DNA of 64,000 nucleotides from NCBI RefSeq assembly GCF_008831285.2, contig NC_045146.1, positions 4,350,972 to 4,414,971 of the forward strand. Direction: 5' to 3'. The DNA comes from Nymphaea colorata. Taxonomy: Eukaryota > Streptophyta > Magnoliopsida > Nymphaeales > Nymphaeaceae. Numbering within the stretch: position 1 is the first letter of the stretch; every line of letters starts with the position of its first letter. Positions 49,601 through 61,470 of this stretch are shown here, in pieces. Position numbers and translations under genes: made by a program. The notes below the pieces were generated by a model. It worked only from the letters and a program-made list of their open reading frames with translations. It was not told the DNA's origin and did no database searches.

Positions 49601-49794
49601 GATCTCTGAAGGACAATTAGGTCTCTTATCAGTGCACTCTCAGCAGACATAGGATTTGGGCTGTATTTGTGCAAATGGTTCTTTACGTGGATACAATTTG
49701 TCAAATGTACATGATTACGAAGATGATCCTGAATGTTGCAGTCTTCTTCCCTCAGAATCTTGGAAGAGGCACCATGAACAACAGTCCTAGTCAT
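35205..49794 (-). CDS. STICHEL-like protein with DnaX-type AAA+ domain
   Basis: Seven minus-strand coding exons: 47608-49794, 46302-46521, 43574-43866, 43347-43527, 38397-39030, 37622-37682 and 35205-35297. They join in frame to about 1222 residues, close to the size of Arabidopsis STICHEL. The N-terminus has the family's DHLRNHVHLTNCIHVKNHLH and LQRSRSLRDPSTSPSWHSP motifs. The DnaX-like domain follows: PKSFMDLVGQNLV; Walker A GPHGTGKTS near residue 535; a four-cysteine zinc module (C-x8-C-x2-C-x2-C) near 555-570; Walker B-like VFIIDDCDSLP near 610; sensor segment ISRCQKF near 650. A helical KEEMERLRQALKTLSEAEKQL segment starts near 803, and the tail is basic and Cys-containing. Family knowledge: STICHEL controls trichome branch number and resembles bacterial DNA polymerase III gamma/tau, but is not a replication clamp loader. 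The paralogue cannot be fixed. The exon 3/4 junction is doubtful (46-nt intron). Confidence 0.93.
35208..35297 (-). CDS. Terminal exon of the STICHEL-like gene
   Basis: The acceptor TGTGTGCAG (35298-35306) opens an in-phase frame of 30 codons before TGA at 35205-35207. It codes a basic, Cys-bearing tail (RLKSRPRRTRSLLKLVPCGR, ending SKSPR) recognised as the conserved STICHEL-family C-terminus. It sits 2.3 kb from the previous exon, so gene finders could miss it. Confidence 0.85.
35298..37621 (-). other. Intron 6 of the STICHEL-like gene
   Basis: 2.3 kb. It holds a CT/AT/GT compound microsatellite at 35993-36048 and a tandem duplication with a 101-bp period at 37137-37338. Frame 37073-37585 is an artefact of that duplication. 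Confidence 0.75.
37137..37338. repeat. 101-bp direct tandem duplication (intron 6)
   Basis: The unit beginning GTAAAACCAATC occurs at 37137 and again at 37238, with shared blocks GATTTTCAGG, TAGGAT and CACCAA further in. Divergence is moderate. Confidence 0.88.
37971..38165. repeat. About 91-100-bp direct tandem duplication (intron 5)
   Basis: ATTAACTGCACAAGTTACC occurs at 37971 and 38062. Both copies continue through GGGCTCCCAGTGAAGTCAAG to AAGCTTGAACCA. The second copy has an extra segment of about 10 bp. Confidence 0.92.
40461..40506. repeat. (TC)n(AC)n microsatellite
   Basis: A run of TC dinucleotides passes directly into AC dinucleotides, inside intron 4 of the STICHEL-like gene. Confidence 0.97.
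40718..40789. repeat. (AT)n microsatellite, about 36 units
   Basis: Uninterrupted alternating AT over about 70 bp, the longest pure dinucleotide array in the window. Confidence 0.98.
43161..43203. repeat. (TC)n microsatellite
   Basis: About 20 TC units. A minus-strand frame translates them as an Arg-Glu run that is not part of the gene's exon, which ends at 43347. Confidence 0.95.
43867..46301 (-). other. Intron 2 of the STICHEL-like gene
   Basis: 2.4 kb, with a (GA)n run at about 44515-44541. A repeat at 45295-45460 has a diverged relative at 46945-47100 in intron 1. No coding signal was seen. Confidence 0.7.
46522..47607 (-). other. Intron 1 of the STICHEL-like gene
   Basis: 1.1 kb with clean GTAAGT donor and AAG acceptor. 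It contains a (TG)n run at 46628-46667 and the diverged repeat noted in intron 2. Confidence 0.8.
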
Positions 49795-51650
49795 GACTGG
49801 AACTGAAGTTGGTTATAAAGCTGAAATACCAGCCTGTCACTGTCAAATGAGAATAAAATACAGTATCCCCCACCTTCAATCAAGCAGCAAAACCACGAAG
49901 CACATAATGTCAAAAGAAGCCAAAACCACGCATAGGCACAACAAGAGCCAATATCCAGGGCAACACAAGTTTTAAGTGATAGTGGAGGAGATATTCCTTC
50001 TAGACAAGCTGCACATAATTTTAGACCATGTCTTTTACCCAACGACCAAGTCAATACGGGCAACATTCCTTGTTTAAAGAGTGATTTGCATCGAGAAGTA
50101 AATTAAATTACAGAAGAATGAAACGCCTAAGCTGAATGATGCCGTGCTAACTATGCATCATAACTGATCCGCTGTAACTTCTTCATGAACAGTTCCTCAA
50201 GTAAGATTACCTGCAAGAACTTACACTGACCAGGAAGCAAGCCGGACTCTGCGCACTTCTAGTCAAACGGCAACTAAAATAACTCCACTGGACAATGAAG
50301 AGTCGAATATAGTTGGTCTCTGGAAACGTATATGGAACTACCCTCGACGAATCAATGACTATACTAAAAAATTCACTTCGTTGGGAACAGGACATGAACA
50401 CTTAGTCCATTTTGTCCATTTTTCGCATCGAATCATCCATCATACTCAAATTGCTACCAAATAGTTCCATTTCAAAGAAAAGAAGGTCTTCTATCGTCAC
50501 ATTTTGAGTATATTCAGCATTGATTCTGCCGCGTTCATTTGCGTTCAATAATTAACCTTCACCTAACATGTTTGCCTCACCAAAAAAGCACGACCTAGTG
50601 CGTCTGGGGGTAGACACGTTTGGGCGATTTTCAAGAACCAGCTAGAAACTAAGCTCACCAAACATCGCAGAAGGCTTCCACAGCTACCTTCCGAGTTATT
50701 CTTAGGCTTCTCTTGATTAGGGAATCAAGACCTTTTCTTCAAAAGACTACAAACTCAGAAAAGAGTAAAACCAATACTTACACCGCCAAAGTCAGTCCGC
50801 TCCTTAAAATCACTCACAAAGTTTCCCAGCTTTGCCAAATGAAAGAAAAGAATCGATGGAAATAAGTTTAGAACTCCTTCAACAAAAACCAACTCTCATG
50901 AGTTCAGGGAAGCAATTCCAGGACCAAGATTCCACTGTTTTGCACTCGGAATGCTTACACTCTGTCTACGGACCTACAGAAGCCGATAAAAACGAAAGAT
51001 GATCAGTTCTAGCACATCAAACGCAAATAAAGACTCGCTTGCCCTTCGAAACGATTCGTCATACTTACAGGAGAAACTGCGCTGTAGAGCCAGCTTCGGC
51101 CAAAAGTAAGCTTCGAAAAACGCGAGGTCTACCGGCTGATCTGCATTCAAAAGACTGAAACCAAACTGTTTCAGCTCAATCAGATCTTCCATCTGTCATT
51201 TATCAGAAAGACGAGATAAAACGATCTCTTCCGAGTTGTCTACAACAGAAGTCGTCCAAAAGGAAGCCGGGAAGCTTGAAACTTGAAAGCGGTAAGAAAG
51301 CGAGGCAGCTAAGAGCTCCGGCCGTCGGAAGCCTCAGCTTCACCTTTCAGCACGTAGTTTTTGCCCTAATCCTGGCCCTGCAGAAAGGAAAAGGCAGGAC
51401 GAAGGGAGTACAAAAAGGAGGAAGAAGCAACACTTTTAGAACATTCCCCTCCGTAAGAAGAGCGAGCGAGTTCCCGTTGCTTTCTAACTTTCCCTTTCTA
51501 CTGCAACTCCTGGATCTCTCTTCGAAGACGACGATTCCTCGGCCCCTCTCCCCCTCTCTGAGTGCTTGCAGCTGCTGTTTCCAGTCGTTCACAGAAACTC
51601 ACGAAGGTGTTTATTATCATTTCGTTTTGGGATATGGGAGATGCTGAGCG
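49795..51650 (-). promoter_or_regulatory. 5' leader and promoter region of the STICHEL-like gene
   Basis: The start ATG at 49794 is preceded by a possible acceptor (GTGACAG, about 49836). A possible leader exon ends at a GTAAGT donor at 51063-51068. That leader holds an upstream ATG (51192) opening a frame that starts MEDLIELKQF. CT-rich stretches at 51480-51560 are typical of plant core promoters, but no TATA box was placed with confidence. The leader exon is inference. Confidence 0.35.
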
Positions 51651-52114
51651 GGCTTCCATAGAGTAAGATTATCATTTTACCCCTACCTTCTAGGTCAAGG
51701 ACGGGCTTATCATTCTTTTACGGTCATGTGTTTTGACTGTTCGGAACTGCTAAGCAGTGAAATCTTCCTATATGGTCCAATAATCTTGTATTAATTTCAA
51801 AAAGCCCCTTGTTTCTTTTAGGTTTTTGCACCAGTGCCGGATAGGAAAGTAGGAGTCGTCGAGCAAACTGTTCGGTGGAAGTGATGAATTTGTCGCTATG
51901 TTATTTCGACCGCTGGGGACTCTGTTAATTACCGGAAATTTCACAAGGGTGAACCTTTTACGTTTAATTTCCGCAGAACCGATTGGCTCTTGTGATATTT
52001 CAGAGGAATACCTTTTGTCCCTTTCTTAGCGGTAATAATAATATTGTAAAATCAGGTTTCAGCCTTTGTTCTGTGAATTGGCTGTGATCTAGAGAAAATA
52101 TTTAAAAAATATTT

Positions 52115-52153
<39 letters not shown>

Positions 52154-55100
52154 AAACTCTTAAAACCATTTTTAAACCTGTTGAATGGCACATTGCAATG
52201 TTGGCTTGCCAAGCCAATCGGTCGGCCAATGGGTCAAGAATAAACTATTTTTGTAATACAAAAATAATTACTTTAGCCATAGTTGAAGTTTTTTTTTTTT
52301 GTTCAGGTCTAGTGTTGATTTTGGTAATGCTTTTATGATGATTCAACTTGCATATCATTGTCTCATCCTTTCTTTTCCAACCACTCATTTTTTTCTCACC
52401 CTTTCTCTTTTTACAACACAATGTCACTCTAATTTAAAATAAAAACTTGCCACCTACCAACTATTGTCTTGTCCTAATGTTTGCACCAAACTCCACGGAA
52501 TTACAAAAAGAATTACTTGTTGATTAAAAATTTCCTATAAACCAGCTTAAGTAAAGATGTGCTTTCTAAGTAATTAGTTAATTAAACATAAGAGTAACTT
52601 TTTATGTAGATGTATTCTCCCTCATCATATATCAAGGAAGAAAGGTTCGGACCAGAGAATCCTTGTGAAGATTCATCGCAATCTTCTCCGTATCCACCCC
52701 TTTGTGATTGGCATATAATATTTGAGGGCCCCACATGTAAAGCGCAAGGCAGACAATGGCATGTGACACGCTTGGCATGTGTTAGACAAACTTACGTATT
52801 TTTCTAATTCTACACATATTCCATTTGTTCTCAATAATATTTCTAGTAAGAATGCGGTAAATTTTTTGGTAGGTTATGTTTGTACCTTATTTTTGCTGTT
52901 AGCTACCATTTCTTATTTTGAATACATTAAAATATAGTCTTCTGAAACATGAAAAGAAGAATCCAAAGAATTTGGATGCCCTTACAAGAATCACACCAAC
53001 CACTCAAAAACAGAAACGAAGCTCTGTCAGGGGGTGCATCATCAACCGGATGCCACGGCGCACCACACAAGGGCTTTAAAACACAGAAACTGGTTTTATG
53101 ATTCAAACACAGAAACCAGTTTTTTCAAAACGAGTTAAAAAAAACAGCTTTTTTTTAATTAGTTTCTATAAAACATTCTTTTTATTGTGTCATCCAAGTA
53201 AGTAGTCTTTACTGGACCTCCGTGAAACCAATATGTTCACGTCAAGAGTGGAGCCAAGAGGGGGCTGCATGAGCCCTGGCCTCACTTCGATTTAAAAAAA
53301 AAATTACATCTAAATTTTAAAAATTTTTACTTATTTTACATAAAAATTAAAAAAAAATGATATTTCAATCCGTATCAAAATTTAAAAACTTTAATTTCAT
53401 CAAAAAATTTCTGACTCATCCCCTGGTGCACGCCACACGCCAGACTCATATAACCCACTTCCTCCGAGTCATGTGGTTGGTTTTGAATAATCTCATCCCT
53501 CTGCTTATGATCGGATACCTAGTCCTATGATCCAAGGTCAATGCTAGTAAATACTCTGGAGTTGGATTCGGATCGAGGAGATCCAGTATTGGGTCCCCCG
53601 CCGCTTGCTCTTTTGGCCGGCAATGACGTGAATGGAGACAATGTGGAAACTAATAAAGAGGCGAGTTGGAGTCGGACATCGATAAGGGGCCAAAAGCACC
53701 TGGTCAACGTGGTTAGGAAGTGATTATCAGGACGAGGGCGTTTCGGTAAGTTCGGGGGAGACAGCCATCCTTTGGCGCGAAGTGGGGGACATAAATGTAA
53801 TCTGGAAGGTAGTGGAGCAGGGCCCATGGCCGTCGCCCATGTTAACGGAAACTATGAGACCCCTGTGCTCTGCTGTGGCCCGTCGTTTCATACACGTCTA
53901 CGCACCACGTGCCAAGCCCCACCTTTCTCCTTTCTTTTTATTTTTTTTTTTTTTAATTAATTATATATATACATATACGTATCTAATACTGAGCCAGTTG
54001 AGTATTGGTAGGCAAGCATGGGGCGTATATTCTACGGAGTCTACTTTAATTTTTTTTTAATAATTGAATCTAAGTAGAATTATATCCAATTATATGTATC
54101 AACTCCACATGACCAAGGCACTGTTTTAAAGCTAATTGAAAATTTTTTACCTGTATATGTAATGTCTAAATCTGAATCTATATTTTGAACCAAATTTGTT
54201 TTTAAGGGTGTTTGTATATATGATATTTTTAAAGTTAAACCAAATCCAAATCTAAATCTGAATCAAATAGGATATTTATGTATATCCAAATATGAAACCA
54301 GTTGAAAGTTATTTCTTAAATCTGAATATGAACCGATTTCTTCATTCTATATTAAATTTTTCTTCATATTCATTTTTTTTGGGAATGGCTCTTTGCTAAA
54401 TTTCCTCATTTAATACACTAATTAATCGATATATAGGATTCTTTCAAACGATTAACCCCTCGTGATATCATTGTGACGTCAAGAAATTAAGAAGCATATT
54501 AATTTAATTTATATGTTGTATTTCCTCGTATATATTTTGGTTTGGAACATTTATTTGTCATAGAAAAAAATGGATAGTTAATACTGTCATTTAACTCGTT
54601 TCCTAACCGACAATGAATTTAGATTGACCAATGGTAATTCCAACGTACGGCAACTTTAACCATAGAAGCTTGAAGAATATGTCGAGATTTTCAGGTCTAG
54701 TTGGAAGGTTAGATGCAAAAGTTTGGTCTCTAAATGAAAATTTTCTCTTACAAGGGAAATGTTAAAACATGAAAACTAAAAAGACCTGTTTTACCCATTT
54801 AGGGATGGATTCTTGGCAATTTTTTTACCACAAGGAACTACAGCCATTTTCGCCCTTCCTTGTTTTCATGATAGTTACAAAAAAGCTGTTTTTTTAAAAG
54901 AATATATATCGGATAGAAATGTTAAAACAATGAAAACTAAAAAAAAAAACATGTTTCATTTTTTTTTTTGAAAAAAATTCTAAATATTTTTTTGCATCTT
55001 TCTCGTTTTTTCTCATTATTTTTGCTTCAAAGTTTAAAACTTAAGTTAAATGATTTATCAATTATTTTTATGTTTTATGTTTTTTTTCATTTATTTACTT

Positions 55101-57460
55101 TTTCATGATTTTGAAGTTCTTTTCTTTTCTAAAAAATTACCAATTTTTTTTAGACGTTTCAGATTTGGCGAAATAAAATCCATTAGCAAAAAAAAATTAT
55201 GACTATGGTTCTAATTATAGATGTTCAAGATAAGTAGGCTATGCTTGATAGCCTGGATCTTAGGTATCAGTTAGATGAAATTAACAACCAAACCAAACAG
55301 TGGATTTCACAATTGCTGGTACACATTATATTATAAAAACTATACATCTATAGTTCTAAGGGGAATGAAGCAGGTTATATGTGCACTATGAGTAATAGGC
55401 TGGAAATGACTATGATGTCTCTTTTGATCAAATAGGTGGGACTATAAATCTGCATTTTTAATATCATGTAGATTTGGGGCAGCCTTGTATATCAAATCCA
55501 AGGCTATCAAATATACTCATTCCGTTGCACCACATCAAAGCACAATCAATATCCCAGTTTATCCTGTTTTTGTGTGTGAGAAAAGTGGACGTAATATTGG
55601 AAATCGTAGAAGTACCGTCACCTTTTCTGACCGCAAGATACAAGTAGGAAGCAATAGGGATGGCAGTTTCATGTCCCTATGAAATTGTGAGGTTTTCTTT
55701 AGCCACTGGTTGTTGTCCTCTTATGTTCCTCCCCATACTTGTTTGTCCTGTCTTCTCCAAAACGTCACGATCAGAACAGGTTTATGATTGGTTTTCGTTA
55801 GTTCAAAATAAAGCAAACATCACAGAATCTTGATCCCTCGAAAATTTAATGAGCGGAAACCTATTTTGTTTCCAACTTTTTGGCTTTTGCAGAAAACCTC
55901 AAGGATCGGTGAGCGGATACGAATTCAAAGAAAAAAAAATTCAAAGACACACTTAAATATTATCCGGAAATGAAAGTTGCACTGAACTTTTTGGAATTGA
56001 TGGCACATCAACTTTTCTCTTAGCTAATTAATTGAAAGGCTCTGGAGTGCTTTCTTCTTTCCCTTGTCTTTGGAGGTAATTGCTGGAAACAATTAAAACT
56101 TTGGCTATTAACACTTGCGAAGTACGCACGCATAACGTTGGGCAGTAATTGACAAGAGCAGTCGACGTTTTGAAATTGATGAAAGTGCAGCTAAATTGTT
56201 CAGTATGATTTGACAGCTACAACCAATAAATATATTTTATATGTGATAAAGTGTTGCATAGCTTTAAAAAAGGCTGACGATGAACAATGTACTGATGAAA
56301 CTTAGGTAATATATGGATGAGACATTATTTTTTTTTATAAAAAAATCATTTAATTAATTTTAGAAAACTGGTTTATGTGTTTGGTTAATAGGACCAAAAC
56401 ACTTTTTTTTTTGGGTGAATAACCTGGGGGTTGCTAGATTATTCATTCTCTTCTAGGAAACCGTTTATGCCTAAAACTCACGTTTGATGTCATCTCAACA
56501 TGCGTGAAATGGAGTTTTGAAAAGAAAACTATTTTTTAGTTTCAAAAATTGGTTTTGAGGTGTCATCCAAATGCCTCTTTTTTCTTATTGTTTTGTTCAT
56601 TTTAACTTATCGGCTGGAGCTAAATTGAAGGAAATGTGATTTATTATTTAAAAAAAATCCCGTTTTATATGCAAAGAATTACATGAAGCATGAAAAATAT
56701 CACAATTTATTTGAGTCAATCCACATAATAAGCATTGAAAAGTTATCTGCATTATCATATTTTAAAAAAAAAATCCAAAATATAGGTAACTTTTTATATA
56801 GAATTTGCTTTCCATGAAGGCAAATATTTTCAATGTGTTTTCATGAGTGTTTTTGGTAATTTCTTCTAAAGTAAGGTTTAGATAGATTATATGATTTCCT
56901 GGTAAGTAGGACTGTAACAGATCAACATGCGTGAAATGGAGTTAATAATTCTATGGCCAGCCGCTTCTATTCACAACTAAGTATCGATCCCAACTTTCCT
57001 AGTCTGCGCTCCTCCCTTCGTGCCATTTCTCATAGATAAAGCAACGCAAGCCAAACTAAAGGAGAGCTTACTTCTCAAGGAGAAAACACACACACAGAGA
57101 GAGACTGTGGTTGGATTGTCTAAATTCTTACTGACGTATATTCTAGATTTTATGACATAATCAATTTTAAACATAGTTGTGGTGCTTTTATGAAATTACA
57201 TAGACATATTGGGTTTTCAGTAATTTTTTTTAAATGCATATAGCTTTTACTTAAAACCACATACATGGAATTGGATTTGAGAAAAATGACCAAACAAAAA
57301 AACATTTAGATGGCCAAATTCATATATTAAGTTGAAGTCCTCCTGTTATCTAGACTTTCAGCAAGTGTGATGAAACATACTACCTGATGCAATATATTGA
57401 GTAGTGTGTTGTGAGAAACTAGTTGATTTCCTCATTCAAAACCTTGACAAAGAAATTCAA

Positions 57461-57513
<53 letters not shown>
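57461..57513. repeat. (AT)n(AG)n compound microsatellite
   Basis: Alternating AT passes directly into AG units. A plus-strand frame across it codes only Tyr-Ile and Arg-Glu repeats. Confidence 0.95.
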
Positions 57514-57517
<4 letters not shown>

Positions 57518-58487
57518 TGGGATAATTTTTAAGGTGGCGCCTATCCTTTTGTTTCAACGATATCTACCCATGGTTATTAGATATTTATTTGCTCTTTTCG
57601 GTAAGGAATAAGAAAAGGGTAAGGACTTAATTTGCAAAATCTACCAAGTGAAAGCGCCGTCTGGCAAAAACCCTGCAGGGAATTGGCAGTCATCTGAACT
57701 ACAGGACAAAACGGTAATTTTCAAGAATATTCCCCCATTTCCAGTCCTTCATTTTTTCCAACTAAGTAACAAGTCGGGCGCCTGACAGTCGTTGATACTT
57801 ATAAAGCATCCTTTCTCTTCTTCCTTTTAGTACTAAAATATCATTTCTCTAAGTCGCGAGGGATTTGCTTGATTCTTTCCTGTTTGAAAAAGGAGACGAT
57901 TCATGATAAAAATATAAGAAAAACTCAAGTGGTTGGTGTATTTATTGACTTCTTCCTCCTGTGGTGGATAAAAATTTTCCACGCTTTTTTGTTTTTATAA
58001 GGCACTCGTCCTTGGGATGAGCTCCGCTTGTCCCCATCCCAAGCAGTGTAGAGTCACTTTTTTGAGCAAGCCCCCTCGAAGCAGGCTGGTTAATGGTGGT
58101 CCTGTTCTGGACCTGGCTAGGGTTTTTCTCATGTGCCTAGACTCTAGGGTTCGAAAGCTACAGCTCGATCATATAACTAGGATTCCCTTCATGCACCTGG
58201 AAAGCGAGGATGTAAGTGGCTCAGATTCAAGTCAGATATTTGATTGATTGTGAATGCAGTCGTTGGCTTCACAAGTGGAATTTATAGCTGATTAGAAATG
58301 TCATGCATTTGGCTCTTTTCCACCTCGTCATATGCGGATCAAATCTGGTTGGTTGGATTTGATTGAAGGTATGGATCCGGTTTGTTAACAACTCAAGTTT
58401 GATATAGGATTGTTTTCACCAGGAATTTTGGTAGGTGGACATCCAACTCTAGTTTTTTTCTTTCTTTCTTATTTCCCTGCCTTGCCC

Positions 58488-58491
<4 letters not shown>

Positions 58492-58521
<30 letters not shown>
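58492..58521. repeat. (AT)n microsatellite
   Basis: About 15 AT/TA units, shortly before the TRIM-like element. Confidence 0.95.
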
Positions 58522-58528
<7 letters not shown>

Positions 58529-58574
58529 GTTTTTTTTAACCTACATAAAAATTTGAAATTGTATTTCGGTCTCT

Positions 58575-58748
58575 GTCGTAACAACAAAGAAGACCCACTT
58601 TTTAGCTTGAATTCCTAGTTTGACGGATTCCAACCCGCTTTCTAGCAGTTTCGGTTTCAGACCCCAAAAAACTAAGAACCAAGACAATCATATTTTTTAT
58701 AACTATCTTTATAAGCCTAATACGAGACTAAATTTTTAGGGTGTTACA
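58575..58748 (-). repeat. 3' LTR of the TRIM-like element
   Basis: On the plus strand it ends GTGTTACA. The outer start is near TGTCGTAACAAC and is less certain. Confidence 0.65.
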
Positions 58749-58807
58749 ATCCACCTCCTTAAGGCACACACGTCCGTGCATGTAGGACCCTAAGTCCAAG
58801 TGTTAAA

Positions 58808-58822
58808 CCGGCTTTGATACCA
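58808..58822 (-). other. Primer binding site of the TRIM-like element
   Basis: The minus strand reads TGGTATCAAAGCCGG, initiator-tRNA-Met type, directly beside the LTR starting at 58823. Confidence 0.8.
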
Positions 58823-59014
58823 CTATAACAACTCAACCTATTTTTAGGCTCGAACCCTTAATCTAGGGAATCCTAATCCGCCTCTTAGCAGTTTTCGGCT
58901 TCAGCTTCTAAAATGATAGGAACCAAGACAACTATCTATTTAATAACTCCCTTTATAAGTCATTGAAGATCCCTCACAACCTTCAATACGAATCTAAATT
59001 TTTTAGATGTTACA
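58823..59014 (-). repeat. 5' LTR of the TRIM-like element
   Basis: On the plus strand it starts CTATAACAAC and ends AGATGTTACA. It is about 20 bp longer than the other LTR because of a segment around 58960-58975. Confidence 0.68.
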
Positions 59015-60585
59015 CCTACTGTGAATAACTTCTAGCTCTAATCATGGCTAAGAGACTTTGAACGCTCACCTAATAGTATAAAACCCGAATACTAACACTG
59101 CCGGTTTATAAGACACATATTCTTTAAAAAAAGGCATAGCACCCACAGTTGTGGGTGCGCCTTCGACAATCACTCTAACTGTACCGGTGTACCCTCTCCC
59201 TATTCAGGAGCCAAACCAATGACTGGAAGTGGCCTTATACCAACCTGGCCCAACCAACTATATAGCAAACTCTTAGGAGCATCTGGTCCAGTTACATGAC
59301 AAATTTTATACTTGAAAATTCAATTATGAGTCTGAGCGGTATCACATCTAGTCCGGTATGACAATAAATAATTAATAGCTGCATCCGCCATGAATCTGAA
59401 TAAGTTTTCGCCAGCAGATCTCATTTATATTTTGGGTTTGTGACGTAGGAACAAACTCCGATCTGAAGTGTTCCTGGCTTAAGAGCGCTTATGGAGAATT
59501 TTGTATTGAAAGTATTGTTTAGAGTTGTCTGGAGCATTTTGCCATGTTTTGGACCTTCATCTGTATCCCAAATCCAAAAAAGATGTAATTGGATCCAAAA
59601 AAATTCAAGTCTTATTTACATGGATCCAGATCCATGGTTCATCCCTCCTTCTATATAAAGGGACGTGGACCTTATACTCTACGTTGTTGGAATGGAAAAT
59701 CGAAAGTTTACCCTTTTCCGTCTGTTTTAAGTTGAGTTTTCTTTAATTAGTATTTATCTTGGTAGTTCTTATAGCTACTAATGTAAAATTGCAGGATTAG
59801 GATCCAAAAACCCTAATCGCTTGGTTAACTGGGTTTCGCCGTTTCGAATAGTGTTAAAGAACAATCTTTAACATAAAATTAAACTAACTTTGTGAGGCAT
59901 GGCCGTCACCATGCGGTTCTACCACTTGTCTTCAACGTATTTTATGTCTGATTTTGAGACAGATCCATATAATTTCATTTCTTTAAGTTGATACATGATT
60001 CCGTCCCATGGGTGATGACAGATTTCTGCATTTAATAAACCAAGACGTTGTGTCAAAAGTACATTAATGTGACGCGCGCACTCAATCTACTTATTCAAAA
60101 GGAGCAACACATATCAACTCACATTGATTTGATTCAACTCACTATCAAAAGATGATTAGCCTCCAATGACCTACCCCTACCATTAACCACAAACAAAGCT
60201 AACAGGTCTAAGACAAATTAGCAGGGGCCTATCAAAGCGTGGCAGTCTTCACTCCTCCCATTGGAGGAGAAGCCAACAATCAACAAAATGCATGCAGGCG
60301 CCACATGCTTTGAATAGACCTTTTTGATATGTTCAGCCACAGCCACTCGGGTACGTGTGCTTCACTTCTCAAACTTTTCCAACCTCTTCATGTGCCCGTG
60401 CACGCACCCACATGCACATACATATGCAGTTAATGATTCCGCTCCACATGCATCACATTTTCCAATGTTTATTTTATTATTTACTAGACTTATATGCCCA
60501 TATGATAAGGGATGGGCACCTCATATATTTCATGATTTGTTGTCTAAAACTTAGTCTGCTTAAACTAAGGGTCTAAAACCAAGTT
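59015..60585. other. Intergenic DNA, no gene seen
   Basis: Short frames only. A TATA-box-like CTATATAAAG lies at about 59651-59660 on the plus strand, but nothing recognisable is encoded downstream. Confidence 0.45.
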
Positions 60586-60715
60586 AAGTTCAAGAATTGT
60601 TTAATCGAAAAAGGTTTTAAAATCAAGTCCAAGTTCAAGAATTGTATCATCGAAAGAGGTTCTAAAATCAACTCCAAGTTCAAGAATTCATTCATCGAAA
60701 ACTTCATATGCTTTG
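60586..60715. repeat. 45-bp tandem repeat, three units
   Basis: AAGTTCAAGAATT starts at 60586, 60631 and 60676. Each is followed by a TCGAAA block and, in the first two, by GGTT.TAAAATCAA. The third unit is incomplete. Confidence 0.95.
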
Positions 60716-61289
60716 GTGCTTTCTTCTACCGTCATCATCTCATTACCTAGCAAATTCTCAATCCGGAACTTTTCCAATCTTCTAAATTATGCTGGCCTTA
60801 ATTGAACTCCAAGGTTTAATACAGCTCCTAAAGAACCATGATTGCTTAGGATGAGGTAGGACTTTGGAGATGCCTCTAGGTGCAATATACTTATTATGAC
60901 TGATCCTTGATAAAGTGAATATCGTGTCATTTGTTTCATTCCTCCATGTTGGGGGAGGCCTTATTCTCTTTTTAGAGGTCAGCCCGCACACTCATGGCCG
61001 AAACTAGAAATTTTTCATCAAGAGCACCAAATTAAAGTTTTTAAATTTTAATTGGGCAAAAATATTATTTTTAAATTTTTTTTATATAAGACAAGTAAAA
61101 TTTTTTAAAATTTTACAAGTAAATTTTTTATTTATTTTTTCTCTAGTGTGCCTACCTCCACCCCACAAGAACTTTGCCATTGAGGAATTTATTTGGTCCA
61201 TGATTTACTTAGGCAAGACAAACAACACCAAAAGCCAACCACACTCTAGAGAACATGGTTTCATTAGAATAAAACCACCTGCATAAGAG

Positions 61290-61470
61290 AGTGACTAGGC
61301 CTGAACAAGTGCAACTTGAGCTTGGCCCAATAAAGCTTGGCTCGACCTCGAGCTTGAGCCCGTTCTTTTGTTAATCAAGCTGAGCCCGAGTTGATTGTTC
61401 GGATCGCCCTTTTTTTTAGTCGAGTTCAAGTTCGTGAACATGACTCATTTAGCTCGACCTGGCATGGGTA
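61290..61470. repeat. Second copy of the CTCGAGCTT-rich dispersed repeat
   Basis: Words such as GAGCTTGGC, GGCTCGACCTCGAGCTTGAG and CATTTAGCTCGACC match the kind of sequence at 30285-30685, including partly inverted matches. This is a widespread plant repeat type of unknown class. Confidence 0.4.

Larger units (their letters stand above)
51651..58574. other. Long AT-rich intergenic stretch, no gene seen
   Basis: About 6.9 kb. Open frames are short and unlike known proteins. The 53540-53900 part is GC-richer with opposite-strand frames but no recognisable domain. (AT)n at about 52118-52149 and (AT)n(AG)n at 57461-57513. A 20-bp word around ACATGCGTGAAATGGAGTT recurs at about 56499 and 56927. 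The 54130-54330 stretch repeats words such as AAATCTGAAT. Confidence 0.5.
58575..59014 (-). mobile_element. TRIM-like miniature LTR retrotransposon
   Basis: Two related direct repeats, about 58575-58748 and 58823-59014, share words in the same order: TTTTTAG, CTAGCAGTTT/TTAGCAGTTT, CAGTTT..GGCTTCAG, GGAACCAAGACAA, CTTTATAAG, AATACGA and GTTACA. The 74 bp between them holds a primer binding site (58808-58822, minus strand TGGTATCAAAGCCGG) abutting the right repeat, and a purine-rich tract (minus strand TAAGGAGGTGG) abutting the left. There is no coding capacity. This is the layout of a terminal-repeat retrotransposon in miniature. The repeats are well diverged and no target duplication is evident. 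Confidence 0.72.

Noticed and set aside
53525-53827. 100-codon minus-strand frame and an opposing 60-codon frame in a GC-richer patch
   Set aside because: No domain, no splice context and no clear similarity. Overlapping open frames on both strands are expected in GC-rich DNA.
59640-59750. Promoter with TATA box and short gene at 59525-59746
   Set aside because: The TATA-like word falls inside the open frame, and nothing downstream has a recognisable product.
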